DNA from: Tractidigestivibacter sp050946515
GTDB taxonomy: Bacteria; Actinomycetota; Coriobacteriia; Coriobacteriales; Atopobiaceae
Assembly: GCF_050946515.1 (NCBI RefSeq)
Contig: NZ_JBMNUX010000010.1
Span: 23,588-87,587, forward strand
Direction of reading: 5' to 3'
DNA length: 64,000 nucleotides
The notes below the pieces were generated by a model. The model was not told the DNA's origin and made no database searches. It was given only the letters and a program-made list of their open reading frames with translations. The first letter of the stretch is position 1, and each line of letters starts with the position of its first letter. Of this stretch, positions 1 through 8,237 are shown piece after piece. The position numbers and the translations under genes are program-made.

Positions 1-2
1 AC

Positions 3-482
3 TTCGGCTTCTTCAAGGCGCTCGACACCGCTGGCATCAAGTACGAGAAGACCGCCGTGGGGGACAAGAACGTCTGGGCTTGCATGATGGAGCACGGCTA
101 CACCCTGGGCGGCGAGCAGTCCGGTCACATCATCTTTGGCGACCTCGAGAAGACCGGTGATGGCATCATGACGAGCCTGCGAATCATGGAGGTGCTCCTG
201 GCCGAGCGAGAGAAGCTCTCCGAGCTCACGCGCCCCGTCACGCTCTATCCGCAGCAGCTCGTAAACGTGCGCGTCTCCGACAAGAGCGCTGCCATGGCTT
301 CCTCTGAGGTCAAAGCCGCCGTCGAGCAGGCCGAGAAGTTCCTCGAGGGCAACGGTCGCGTGCTCGTGCGCGCATCTGGCACGGAGCCGGTGGTCCGAGT
401 GCTTGCCGAGGCTCCGGATGAGAAGCTTTGCGCCGAAGCCGACAACATCGTTTTGGCGGCGCTCGAGCCATTCCAAGCCTAG
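3..482 (+). CDS. glmM: Phosphoglucosamine mutase, C-terminal part (5' end outside window)
   Basis: This is the last ~159 residues of an enzyme that converts glucosamine-6-phosphate to glucosamine-1-phosphate for UDP-GlcNAc and peptidoglycan synthesis. The reading frame is already open at base 3. Visible family features are the VGDKNVWACM stretch, the sugar-binding motif GGEQSGHI, and the phosphate-binding loop RASGTEPVVRVL near the C-terminus. The catalytic phosphoserine domain lies upstream of the window. The next gene is glmS, the preceding enzyme of the same pathway, which supports the assignment. Family knowledge places the enzyme in the cytoplasm. A hexose phosphomutase of the same superfamily is the only realistic alternative. 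Confidence 0.93.
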   Translation, partial: FGFFKALDTAGIKYEKTAVGDKNVWACMMEHGYTLGGEQSGHIIFGDLEKTGDGIMTSLRIMEVLLAEREKLSELTRPVTLYPQQLVNVRVSDKSAAMASSEVKAAVEQAEKFLEGNGRVLVRASGTEPVVRVLAEAPDEKLCAEADNIVLAALEPFQA

Positions 483-492
483 TGCGACTCGT

Positions 493-538
493 CCCGCTTG
501 CACCTCCCGTGCTCCTTGTCACGGGTTGTGCAAGCGGG
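493..538 (+). promoter_or_regulatory. Long stem-loop between glmM and glmS
   Basis: An 11-bp perfect inverted repeat (CCCGCTTGCAC at 493-503 with GTGCAAGCGGG at 528-538) encloses an inner 6-bp stem (CCCGTG/CACGGG at 506-511 and 520-525) with an 8-nt loop. The two stems stack with only 2-nt bulges. No T-tract follows, so it is not a standard terminator. It lies in the 123-bp spacer ahead of the glmS ribosome binding site and does not resemble the glmS ribozyme. Its role (attenuation, mRNA processing or stability) is inferred only from position. Confidence 0.6.
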
Positions 539-605
539 GCTGCTAAACTGCAACAAGCGAATTTGGCCAGGCCCTTTGGTCGGGTCGTGATCTCGGAGGA
601 CTCTT

Positions 606-2456
606 ATGTGCGGAATCGTTGGCTATACCGGAAAGAATCAGGCCGTCAAGTACTTGCTTGAGGGGCTTCAAACGCTCGAGTACCGTGGCTATGATTCCGC
701 TGGCGTCGAGGTGCTTTCTCCCGATGGGGCTCTGCATGGCGTAAAGTGCGCCGGTCGCGTTTCCACGTTGGTCGATCGCTGCGCCACGGCAAACCTTGTC
801 GGCACTACGGGAATCGCGCATACGCGCTGGGCTACCCACGGCTCTCCTACTGACAAGAACGCGCACCCGCACCTTGACTGCACGGGGCGCATCGCCATCG
901 TGCACAACGGCATCATCGAGAACTTCCGAGAGATTCGTTCCTATCTCACCCGCAACGGTCACACGCTCGCCTCTGACACCGACTCCGAGGTCATAGCGCA
1001 CCTGATTGAGGACGCGTGGGCAGGTCCCTGCAAGGGCGACCTTGTCTCCGCCGTTCGCAATGCCGTGAGCCGCCTTGAGGGCTCATGGGCGCTCGCCGTC
1101 GTCTGCGCCGATGCTCCCGATCAGATAGTCGTCGCACGCAACGGCTCTCCGCTTGTCGTGGCCTCTACGCCAGATGGCGCCTACGCAGCCTCAGATGTGA
1201 CGCCGCTTGCTAGCGTCACCTCGCACGTGATTCAGCTTGACAACGGTCAGCTCGCCCTTCTCAAGAAGTCTGGATCGGTCGATGTCTTTGACGCTGATGG
1301 CTCGCCGGTTGAGCATCCTGCAACCTTTGACATCGACTGGGATGCCTCTGCGGCAACGCTCGGCGGCTACGCAGACTTCATGGAGAAGGAGATTGCCGAG
1401 CAGCCAGAAGCGCTTGAGCGCCTGCTCAAGGACCGCATGGGCGAGAAGGGCATCAGGCTCGACGAGCTGGCGATGTCAGAAGACGAGCTCGCCTCGATCG
1501 ACCGCATCTTCCTCATTGCCTGCGGAACGTCCTATCACGTGGGCCTTATTGCCAAGACGTTCATCCAGACCTGGGCAAAGATCCCTGTCGTCTGCGAGTA
1601 CGCCTCAGAGTTCAACTACGAGCAGGACGTCCTCATCACCGACCACACGCTCTGCGTGATCATCACCCAGTCCGGCGAGACGGCAGACACCCTCACGGCC
1701 GCCCGCCGCATGAAGGGCATGGGCTGCAAGGTCTTTGCCGTGACCAACGTGCTCGGCTCCTCTGCCGCGCGCGAGTCCGATGGCGTTCTCTACGTTCAGG
1801 CGGGTCCCGAGGTCTGCGTCTGCTCGACCAAGGCCTACACGGCCCAGATGGTCGCCAGCGCGCTTCTTGCGCTGCGCCTTGCCCAGGCAAAGGGCGAGAT
1901 GAGCCTCCAGGAGGTCCAAGGTCACTACGACGACCTGATGACGCTGCCCGACCTTGTCCGCACGGTGCTTTCTCGCTCTTGGCAGGACAAGCAGGCTGCA
2001 AAGGTGTTCCGCCGTGCGCACTCCGCGCTCTTCCTCGGTCGTGGCGTAAACTCCACGACGGCCTACGAGGGCGCTCTCAAACTCAAGGAGGTCAGCTACC
2101 TTCACGCTGAGGCCTATCCGGCCGGAGAGATGAAGCATGGCCCCATCGCCCTGCTTGAGCCGGGCTTTCCGGTTGTTGCGATCGTGCCGGAGGACCGCGT
2201 GCACGACAAGACCGTCTCAAACATCCAAGAGGTCATCGCCCGCGGCGCCACCTGCGTGGCCGTGGCAACCGATGGCGACGAGTCGGTGGCGTCGCTTTGC
2301 GAGCACGTTCTGTGGATTCCGCCCGTTGACGACGAGCTTCTCGTGCCTATCGTTGCGGTCATCCACCTGCAGATCCTTGCGCGCTACGTTGCCCGCTCCC
2401 GCGGATGCGACGTGGATAAGCCCAGAAACCTTGCCAAGTCTGTGACGGTGGAGTAG
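606..2456 (+). CDS. glmS: Glutamine-fructose-6-phosphate aminotransferase (isomerizing)
   Basis: This cytoplasmic enzyme makes glucosamine-6-phosphate from fructose-6-phosphate and glutamine, the entry step to amino-sugar and peptidoglycan synthesis. It has 616 residues, typical of the family. The N-terminus begins MCGIVGYTG, with Cys2 as the glutaminase nucleophile of a class II amidotransferase domain (~1-225). Two SIS sugar-isomerase domains follow, with ACGTSYH, TQSGETADT and CSTKAYTAQ in the first and LGRGVNSTTAYEGALKLKE in the second. The C-terminus ends DVDKPRNLAKSVTVE, as expected. GGAGGA lies 8 nt before the ATG. nagB, the opposing deaminase, is also in this window at 31.0 kb. Confidence 0.97.
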   Translation: MCGIVGYTGKNQAVKYLLEGLQTLEYRGYDSAGVEVLSPDGALHGVKCAGRVSTLVDRCATANLVGTTGIAHTRWATHGSPTDKNAHPHLDCTGRIAIVHNGIIENFREIRSYLTRNGHTLASDTDSEVIAHLIEDAWAGPCKGDLVSAVRNAVSRLEGSWALAVVCADAPDQIVVARNGSPLVVASTPDGAYAASDVTPLASVTSHVIQLDNGQLALLKKSGSVDVFDADGSPVEHPATFDIDWDASAATLGGYADFMEKEIAEQPEALERLLKDRMGEKGIRLDELAMSEDELASIDRIFLIACGTSYHVGLIAKTFIQTWAKIPVVCEYASEFNYEQDVLITDHTLCVIITQSGETADTLTAARRMKGMGCKVFAVTNVLGSSAARESDGVLYVQAGPEVCVCSTKAYTAQMVASALLALRLAQAKGEMSLQEVQGHYDDLMTLPDLVRTVLSRSWQDKQAAKVFRRAHSALFLGRGVNSTTAYEGALKLKEVSYLHAEAYPAGEMKHGPIALLEPGFPVVAIVPEDRVHDKTVSNIQEVIARGATCVAVATDGDESVASLCEHVLWIPPVDDELLVPIVAVIHLQILARYVARSRGCDVDKPRNLAKSVTVE

Positions 2457-2460
2457 ACCG

Positions 2461-3003
2461 ATGGCGCTCGCCGGCATTGGAGTTGACATGCTCGAGATTG
2501 CGCGGATGGAGGCGGTCATGCGCCGCCGCCCCCGCTTTTTGACGCGCGTCTTCACGCAGGAGGAGCGCGACTACTGCGAGAGCCGCCCGCATCCCGCCGA
2601 GCATTACGCGGCGTGCTTTGCCGCGCGCGAGGCCGTCGCCAAGGCACTGGGAACGGGCTTCTCGAATGGCGTGAGCTTCTCCAACATATCGGTTAGCTAT
2701 GACAGTTCCGGAAGGCCTCACGCGATCCTTTCCGGCGGTGCGGCAGAGATGGCTCGCAAGCAGGGCGTCCGCGAGGTGGCCCTGTCCCTTTCCTGCACGC
2801 ATGACGTGGCCGTGGCCAATGCCGTGGCGGTGACCGACGAGGTTCGCCCACGCGCCAACGAGAAGCCAGACCCCGAGCGTGAGCTCGCCGAAACATTTAG
2901 AGAGGCACGATCCATCCTCGACGAGCTCGATCGTGCCCAAGAAGGGATAATTGAAGAGGTGCCGGCCGCACAGGCAAGACCGGCTGATTCGAGCGAGGAG
3001 TAA
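2461..3003 (+). CDS. acpS: Holo-[acyl-carrier-protein] synthase with C-terminal extension
   Basis: This enzyme transfers phosphopantetheine from CoA to the serine of acyl carrier protein. The start lies 4 bp after the glmS stop, and the next gene begins 2 bp after this one ends, so it is part of a tight operon. Family motifs are GIGVDMLEIARME at the N-terminus and FAAREAVAKALGTGF around residue 57. They carry the Mg-binding Asp and Glu. AcpS is usually about 120-130 residues. This protein has 180, and the last ~50 residues are acidic and low in complexity (rich in E, A and R), with no recognised domain. The core assignment is secure; the tail's role is unknown. Confidence 0.93.
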   Translation: MALAGIGVDMLEIARMEAVMRRRPRFLTRVFTQEERDYCESRPHPAEHYAACFAAREAVAKALGTGFSNGVSFSNISVSYDSSGRPHAILSGGAAEMARKQGVREVALSLSCTHDVAVANAVAVTDEVRPRANEKPDPERELAETFREARSILDELDRAQEGIIEEVPAAQARPADSSEE

Positions 3004-3005
3004 AG

Positions 3006-4628
3006 ATGCAGCCCGTTCTCAACGTCGAAGACATCAAGCGTGCTGAGGTTGCCCTCACGCGCGTTGGGATTAGCGTGTCGGAGCTCATGCACCGCGCAGG
3101 ATACGCTGCCGCGCAAGAGGCTCTCGAGATGGGTGACGACGTGGCAAACGTCGCCATTCTCTGTGGCATGGGCAACAATGGCGGAGACGGTTGGGTCGCG
3201 GCGGAGGCGCTGCAGTCTCGCGGCGTAAACGTCAAGGTCGTCACTCCGATTGACCCTGATGAGCTCTCGGGCGACCTTGCCCGCCAGATGGCGCAGCGCG
3301 CGGTGCGCGCGGGCGTGTCTACGCTGGTAGGGCCCTCGCGCGACGAGCTCGAGGGTCTTCTCTCTGCGGCCGACGTCGTTGTCGACTGCATGCTGGGCAC
3401 CGGGTTCCATGGCGAGCCCCGCGCCCCCTTTGACATCTGGATCGACTGCGTCAACGGCTGCGGAACCCGCGTCCTTTCCGTAGACGTTCCCAGCGGTCTT
3501 TCCGCTCAGACCGGCCATGCGCCGGGTGGCTGCGTGATGGCCGATATCACGGTAACCATGCTTGCCCTCAAGCCGGGCCTTCTTGCTGACAGGGGTCGTG
3601 ATGCATGCGGCTCGATCGTCGTGGCTCCGCTGGCCGAGCAGACCGAGCGCATTGTGGTAGACGCCGACCCTGTGGCCTGGCGCGCCGACTTGGAGGACTA
3701 TCTTGACGTGATGGTCCCACGGTCAAATTCGGTGGACAAGTTCACGCGCGGATCCGTACTGGTAGTGGGGGGCTCCTCTCGCTTCATAGGCGCTCCCGTG
3801 ATGGCGGCTCGCGCCGCCGCGCGCGCCGGCGCCGGCTACGTCACGCTCGCCGTTCCCGATGCCATTGCGCCCATTATCCAGTCGCACGTGCTTGAGATTC
3901 CCGTTGTCGGGCTTCCCTCTGACTCTGGGGGAACCATCTCGAAGGAGGCCTGCAAGACGGTGAGCGAGCTGGCGGAGAAGAGCACGTCGGTCCTCGTCGG
4001 TCCGGGGATGACCGTGACAAGCGGAACCACCGCGGTCGTCTCGTCTCTGCTCTCTTGCGACCGCCCGCTCGTGGTGGACGCTGACGGCCTCAACTGCATT
4101 TCTCGCCTAACCTCCAATGCCCTGCCTGACTTTCCGGAGCTTCTGCGGAGGAATGCCCCGCTTGTTCTGACTCCGCACCGCCGCGAGCTTGGGCGGCTCG
4201 TTGGCCGTCAGGACAATCCGCCTGACTCTCTCTCCGAGCAGCTTGAAGAAGCTCGCAACATCCTCTGGTCCGACGGCGGCTCTGAGCTGTGCGTTGTTGC
4301 CAAGGGCTCTGCGACGGCATGCGTAAGCGTCGAGCGCGCCGTGCTTCCAAAGCCTGGCCCCGCCTCGCTTGCAACGGCGGGGTCGGGGGACGTGCTCTCC
4401 GGAATAATCGCCTCCGAGCTCGCCCAGACCTATGGGCGCGTCAACGGGCTTGCCGTGCTCTGCGCGTTTGCCTGCGAGGTTCACGGCTATGCAGCGGCGC
4501 TCGCCGAGCAGCGCTATGGCTCGCGTGGCGTTATGGCAACCGACATAATCGATTGCCTTGGTCTTGCTTCGGACGCCCTTGCTGAGCACATAGAGTTTCC
4601 GACTGATGATGAAGAACCTGTCGCGTAA
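3006..4628 (+). CDS. nnrD: Bifunctional NAD(P)H-hydrate epimerase / ADP-dependent dehydratase
   Basis: This is a two-domain metabolite-repair enzyme of 540 residues. The N-terminal YjeF-N domain (~1-220) epimerises damaged NAD(P)HX and carries CGMGNNGGDGWVAAEAL. The C-terminal ribokinase-like domain (~235-530) dehydrates NAD(P)HX. It shows LVGPGMT, VVDADGLN, LTPHRRELGRL and the anion-hole motif TAGSGDVLSGIIA with its catalytic Asp. Fusion of the two activities is common in bacteria. The gene sits between acpS and alr, as it does in many Gram-positive genomes. The start is the ATG 2 bp after acpS, preceded by GAGGAG. Confidence 0.95.
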   Translation: MQPVLNVEDIKRAEVALTRVGISVSELMHRAGYAAAQEALEMGDDVANVAILCGMGNNGGDGWVAAEALQSRGVNVKVVTPIDPDELSGDLARQMAQRAVRAGVSTLVGPSRDELEGLLSAADVVVDCMLGTGFHGEPRAPFDIWIDCVNGCGTRVLSVDVPSGLSAQTGHAPGGCVMADITVTMLALKPGLLADRGRDACGSIVVAPLAEQTERIVVDADPVAWRADLEDYLDVMVPRSNSVDKFTRGSVLVVGGSSRFIGAPVMAARAAARAGAGYVTLAVPDAIAPIIQSHVLEIPVVGLPSDSGGTISKEACKTVSELAEKSTSVLVGPGMTVTSGTTAVVSSLLSCDRPLVVDADGLNCISRLTSNALPDFPELLRRNAPLVLTPHRRELGRLVGRQDNPPDSLSEQLEEARNILWSDGGSELCVVAKGSATACVSVERAVLPKPGPASLATAGSGDVLSGIIASELAQTYGRVNGLAVLCAFACEVHGYAAALAEQRYGSRGVMATDIIDCLGLASDALAEHIEFPTDDEEPVA

Positions 4629-4705
4629 GACGCGCGGGCTTCAAGACGCGTAGGATTGACGCGGGCGCGACCGCGCCGAGTATGACCGATTTCTTGGGGG
4701 TCTTC

Positions 4706-5866
4706 ATGGCTGGATCAGTGTGTCCCGATGACCGATGGGCATGGGTCGAGGTCGACCTTGCCGCTCTTAGGCGCAATACGCGCGCATTCAAGGGGCTGCT
4801 TGAGCCTGGCGTCAAGATGATGTGCGTTGTGAAGGCTGATGCCTATGGCCACGGCGCTGTTCGATGCGCCTCGGTCATGCGCTCGGCCGGTGCTGACCAG
4901 TTTGCCGTGGCAACCGTGCAAGAGGGCGTTGAGCTGCGCAAAGGCGGCATCCAAGAGCCTATCTTGGTTCTTTCCGAGCCTCCGGAGACCTGCGTCAAGA
5001 CCCTTGTCGACTACGACCTCATGCCGTCCGTTTATGATGCCGACTTCGCACTTGCGCTGGGCGAGTGCGCTGCGTCTGCGGGCAAAGTCGCTCGCTACCA
5101 CCTGGCCATCGACTCCGGCATGACGCGCATCGGCGTTCGCCGCGAGGACGTCGTCGAGCTGCGTCGCACGATAGACTTCCACCGCGGCCTTGAGTGCGCG
5201 GGCATGTTCACGCACTTCGCAACCGCCGACGTGATTGACGACTGGGACTTCTCCCTGCAGCTGAACCGCTTCAACGAGGCGGTGCAGGCGGTGCGCGAAG
5301 CCGGTCTTTCCACGGGGCTGGTCCACTGCGACAACACCCCTGGCACGGTCCTGCATCCCGAGTGCCATTACGATATGTGCCGCGTGGGCATTGGCCTCTA
5401 CGGCCTGCAGCCTGCTGAGACCACTGCTCCGCGTATCCAGCTTGAGCCCGTCATGAGCGTTCGCGGCCGCGTGACGCGCGCCATCTATCCGCAGGTGGGG
5501 GATGGCGTGGGCTATGGGCTCACCTGGCGCGTGCCCAAGAAGAACATGCAGGTGGCAACCGTTCCAATAGGATACGCGGACGGCCTTGCGCGCGAGCTCT
5601 CCAACAACATGGAGGTCCTCGTGAACGGCATGCGCTGCCGTCAGGTCGGTCGCATCTGCATGGACCAGTTCATGTTTGCCGTCGACGTCAACAACGCTCG
5701 TGCCTATCGCCCCGCCTCTCCCGTCTCGCAGGGAGATGTCGTAACGGTGATTGGCGCCGATGGCGACGAGCAGATTACCGCCGATGACATGGCAGCCCTG
5801 CGCGCCACTATCAACTACGAGGTTGTCTGCGACTTCGGCATGCGACTAGAGAAGATCTATGTCTAG
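4706..5866 (+). CDS. alr: Alanine racemase
   Basis: This PLP-dependent enzyme interconverts L- and D-alanine, supplying D-Ala for peptidoglycan. An in-frame ATG exists at 4682, but GGGGG lies just ahead of the ATG at 4706, giving 386 residues and the more likely start. The PLP lysine motif VVKADAYGHGAV lies near residue 41. The C-terminal domain carries the second catalytic base in the GVGYGLTWR region, with PIGYADGLARELS and GRICMDQFMFAVD. Its stop overlaps the next gene by 8 bp, so translation is probably coupled. Together with glmM, glmS and acpS it forms an envelope-biosynthesis cluster. Confidence 0.95.
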   Translation: MAGSVCPDDRWAWVEVDLAALRRNTRAFKGLLEPGVKMMCVVKADAYGHGAVRCASVMRSAGADQFAVATVQEGVELRKGGIQEPILVLSEPPETCVKTLVDYDLMPSVYDADFALALGECAASAGKVARYHLAIDSGMTRIGVRREDVVELRRTIDFHRGLECAGMFTHFATADVIDDWDFSLQLNRFNEAVQAVREAGLSTGLVHCDNTPGTVLHPECHYDMCRVGIGLYGLQPAETTAPRIQLEPVMSVRGRVTRAIYPQVGDGVGYGLTWRVPKKNMQVATVPIGYADGLARELSNNMEVLVNGMRCRQVGRICMDQFMFAVDVNNARAYRPASPVSQGDVVTVIGADGDEQITADDMAALRATINYEVVCDFGMRLEKIYV

Positions 5867-6527
5867 GCGCCGTGTTCAGCGGTCGTACCTAATGGGGGAT
5901 GACGGATCGATGCCCGCACTGCACATACCCGGTCACGAACATCCACGTCCAAAAGAGGTCTCGCTTGAGGAAATCCGAAGCCTCATGGGCGATTGTCAAC
6001 TCTGTCCACTGGGGCAAACAAGGACCAATCTGGTCTTTGGAGTCGGTAACCCCAGCGCGCGCGTGATGTTCATTGGCGAGGGTCCGGGAAAGAACGAGGA
6101 CCTGCAAGGAGTTCCCTTTGTGGGGGCTGCTGGCAAGAGGCTCGACTCGCTCCTCTCGCTTGCTAACTTGACGCGTGACGAGGTCTACATCGCCAATGTG
6201 GTGAAGTGCCGCCCTCCCTCAAACCGCAACCCCAAGCCCGAAGAGATTGCAGCGTGCTCGCCGTTCTTGCGCGAGCAGATTCGCTCTGTCTGGCCAGACG
6301 TACTTATCTGCTTGGGCAACTTTGCCTCGCAATTTGTGCTTCAGACCGAGAAGGGCGTGATGTCGCTGCGCGGAAAGCTCTATCAGAAGGGTCATTTCAT
6401 CGTGTGCCCAACGTTTCACCCAGCAGCGACCATCTATCACTCCGATTGGGAACCGCTGCTTGAATCTGACCTCACGATGGTCGGCGCGTGGCTCGCGGCA
6501 AACCCCGCTGGTCCCGGAAAGGAGTAG
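5859..6527 (+). CDS. Uracil-DNA glycosylase, family 4 (Fe-S type)
   Basis: This enzyme removes uracil from DNA in base-excision repair. Family 4 features are the uracil-binding motif GEGPGKNED, GVPFVGAAGKRL, VVKCRPPSNRNP, and the C-terminal FHPAATIYH. Four cysteines (the CQLC pair, the Cys in VKCRPP and the Cys in AACSPFL) fit the [4Fe-4S] ligands of this family. It has 222 residues from the ATG overlapping alr; starts at 5892 and 5910 would trim the poorly conserved N-terminus and cannot be excluded. The next gene starts 2 bp downstream. Confidence 0.92.
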   Translation: MSRRRVQRSYLMGDDGSMPALHIPGHEHPRPKEVSLEEIRSLMGDCQLCPLGQTRTNLVFGVGNPSARVMFIGEGPGKNEDLQGVPFVGAAGKRLDSLLSLANLTRDEVYIANVVKCRPPSNRNPKPEEIAACSPFLREQIRSVWPDVLICLGNFASQFVLQTEKGVMSLRGKLYQKGHFIVCPTFHPAATIYHSDWEPLLESDLTMVGAWLAANPAGPGKE

Positions 6528-6529
6528 CG

Positions 6530-7012
6530 ATGGAGGCCTCGTTTGAGACAAGCTCGCAGGACCAGACTATCTCACTTGGTCGCAAGCTCGGCAAGATCTT
6601 GCAAGAGGGCGACGTGCTCGTCTTGACCGGCGACCTTGGCGCTGGAAAGACGCAGCTCACCAAGGGAATTGCCGCTGGCATGGGCGTCGAGGGCGACGTC
6701 ACGAGCCCAACGTTTACGATTGAGATGGTCTATGAGGGCACGAGCATGCCGCTCTACCACTTTGACCTCTACCGACTTGATGATCCTGACCAGCTCGAGG
6801 ACACGGGGCTCTTTGACGTGATGGGCACAGACGGCGTCTGCGTGATCGAGTGGGGCGAGCAATTCTCCGATCAGATTGGCGACGCCCGTCTCGACGTGCT
6901 GGTTACGCGTCTTGATGACAAGGCGGACCCTGGCGAGGAGCCACCACGAGAGGTTCGCTTTGTCTCTCACGATGAACGCGGAGACAAGATCGTCGCCGAG
7001 CTACTGAGCTAG
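6530..7012 (+). CDS. tsaE: tRNA threonylcarbamoyladenosine biosynthesis ATPase TsaE
   Basis: TsaE is the P-loop ATPase that works with TsaB and TsaD in making the universal t6A37 tRNA modification. It has 160 residues from the ATG at 6530, which follows a strong GGAAAGGAG. An upstream GTG in frame is ignored because it would overlap the previous gene and lacks a ribosome binding site. The Walker A motif GDLGAGKTQL lies around residue 36, followed by TSPTFTI and the HFDLYRL segment typical of the family. tsaB and tsaD are not in the window. The gene closes the housekeeping operon before a strong bidirectional terminator. Confidence 0.94.
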   Translation: MEASFETSSQDQTISLGRKLGKILQEGDVLVLTGDLGAGKTQLTKGIAAGMGVEGDVTSPTFTIEMVYEGTSMPLYHFDLYRLDDPDQLEDTGLFDVMGTDGVCVIEWGEQFSDQIGDARLDVLVTRLDDKADPGEEPPREVRFVSHDERGDKIVAELLS

Positions 7013-7049
7013 GCCGTTAAGCTGCGCCGCATTCCAATCTGTGCCAACG

Positions 7050-7088
7050 AAAAGGGCCCGCTCGGCAAAGCCGGACGGGCCCTCTTCT
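7050..7088. terminator. Bidirectional intrinsic terminator
   Basis: GGGCCCG at 7054-7060 pairs with CGGGCCC at 7076-7082, with a further inner CGGC/GCCG pairing. TCTTCTT follows on the plus strand and TTTT on the minus strand. It can stop the tsaE operon on the plus strand and tRNA-Glu on the minus strand. Confidence 0.85.
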
Positions 7089-7095
7089 TGCGGAA

Positions 7096-7170
7096 TGGTG
7101 CCCCCAACGAGACTCGAACTCGTGTCGTCGCCTTGAAAGGGCGATGTCCTGACCGCTAGACGATGGGGAC
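7096..7170 (-). tRNA. tRNA-Glu (anticodon UUC)
   Basis: The minus strand folds as a cloverleaf. The acceptor GTCCCCA pairs with TGGGGGC, followed by discriminator A and an encoded CCA (7096-7098). The D arm holds TAGCGG, the anticodon stem TCGCC/GGCGA encloses the loop CTTTCAA, and the T arm holds GTTCGAGTC. The anticodon TTC assigns it to glutamate. A terminator lies directly downstream on the same strand. Confidence 0.95.
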
Positions 7171-7274
7171 GCAGGGCTGAGTATATCAGATATGCCTAGC
7201 TGCGAAGAATTGAATGGCAAACGCCCATGGACGATAAACACGCAAAGCACCCATCGCAGCCCTGCCGGCATGCC

Positions 7275-8237
7275 CTACCAGCCATAGCCACTTTCGCGCC
7301 CAAACGACTTTGCGGAGGCAACCAGCCAGTCAAGACCCTGCGTCCAGTCGACAAAGCCTGGGGTGTCGTCGATGATGGTCTCCGCATCGTGCATCAGCTG
7401 AATTGCCTCGTCAAAGCTGCCGGGCTTTGTCTGTGGGCGGTCGGGGAGGTATGGCTCGACAAATACCGGGCGCAACAGCGCGTAGGCCCCGCCCCTGCTG
7501 AGCTTGTCAAATCCGCGCAGAGCGCGCTGTGCTGGGTACATGCGCCCGAGCTTGTAGAGCAGCATCGCACGCCCAAAGTTGATCCACAAGTTGTCTTGGT
7601 CGGGGTAGCGACCGTCGAGGTCGTTAAGCCCCTCCTCATCTTCGAGGCGGGCTAGGACCAAGGCGAGCGTGCGTCGCGCGCCTAGCGCATCGGAAGGGGA
7701 GTCGCTAAGCAGCTGCTCACAGGTCTGTTGCGCCATGCGATAGCGAGAGCTCTCCACCAGGGCGCGCGCGATGGCGTCACGAAGCCGCAGCCTGGGATGG
7801 GCGAAAACATCATCCCAAGCATCGGGGCGGTGCTTGTTGTCGCCGGTTGGGGCACTCTTGGCAAGCTCGTACATGTCGTCAAGGCGCTTGTCCGAATCGG
7901 ACTCTTCTACAAGAATGATCAAGAGGCGCGCGTCAGTGCACTCCGGAGATATCGCTGCCGCCTCTTTGCAGGAGCTTGAGAGTGCCTTGAGCCGCTTGTC
8001 GTGCCTCAGCTTGAACTCGGTGTCGTCAAGCGCGTCGTCGTTCGTGCAGCTTGCGTGATATCTGTCGAGAGCTGCCCCAAGCCGGGCAAAGGCCTCTTCT
8101 TCTCGGTCATCAATGAAGTTTGCGGGGTTCTCCCTCACGGCTAAGAGCAACTCCTCGAAGCCCTCGTCGGAAAGCCCGCCAATCTTCTTGCGGCGTTTTT
8201 GCGCACAGCGCAGGATAAGCTCTTCGTGCGCCCTCAC
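7275..8237 (-). CDS. Hypothetical TPR-like helical-repeat protein
   Basis: The product is an acidic, soluble protein of 320 residues made almost entirely of predicted helices. It has a loose tetratricopeptide-like pattern (for example ARRTLALVLARLEDEEGL and WINFGRAMLLYKLGRMYPA). No signal peptide or membrane segment is visible. The start chosen is the GTG at 8237, whose TG overlaps the TGA of the upstream gene (GTGA), indicating translational coupling; the longer open frame upstream lies inside that gene. The upstream neighbour has the same helical pattern (RFTMALAYAKLEDEAGL), so the two look like diverged tandem paralogues. No function is recognised; scaffold or adaptor is a guess from the fold. 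Confidence 0.75.
   Translation of the reverse strand: MRAHEELILRCAQKRRKKIGGLSDEGFEELLLAVRENPANFIDDREEEAFARLGAALDRYHASCTNDDALDDTEFKLRHDKRLKALSSSCKEAAAISPECTDARLLIILVEESDSDKRLDDMYELAKSAPTGDNKHRPDAWDDVFAHPRLRLRDAIARALVESSRYRMAQQTCEQLLSDSPSDALGARRTLALVLARLEDEEGLNDLDGRYPDQDNLWINFGRAMLLYKLGRMYPAQRALRGFDKLSRGGAYALLRPVFVEPYLPDRPQTKPGSFDEAIQLMHDAETIIDDTPGFVDWTQGLDWLVASAKSFGRESGYGW

Noticed and set aside
483..605. glmS ribozyme in the glmM-glmS spacer
   Set aside because: The spacer has a strong hairpin but none of the ribozyme core sequence or pseudoknots that I know for that family.
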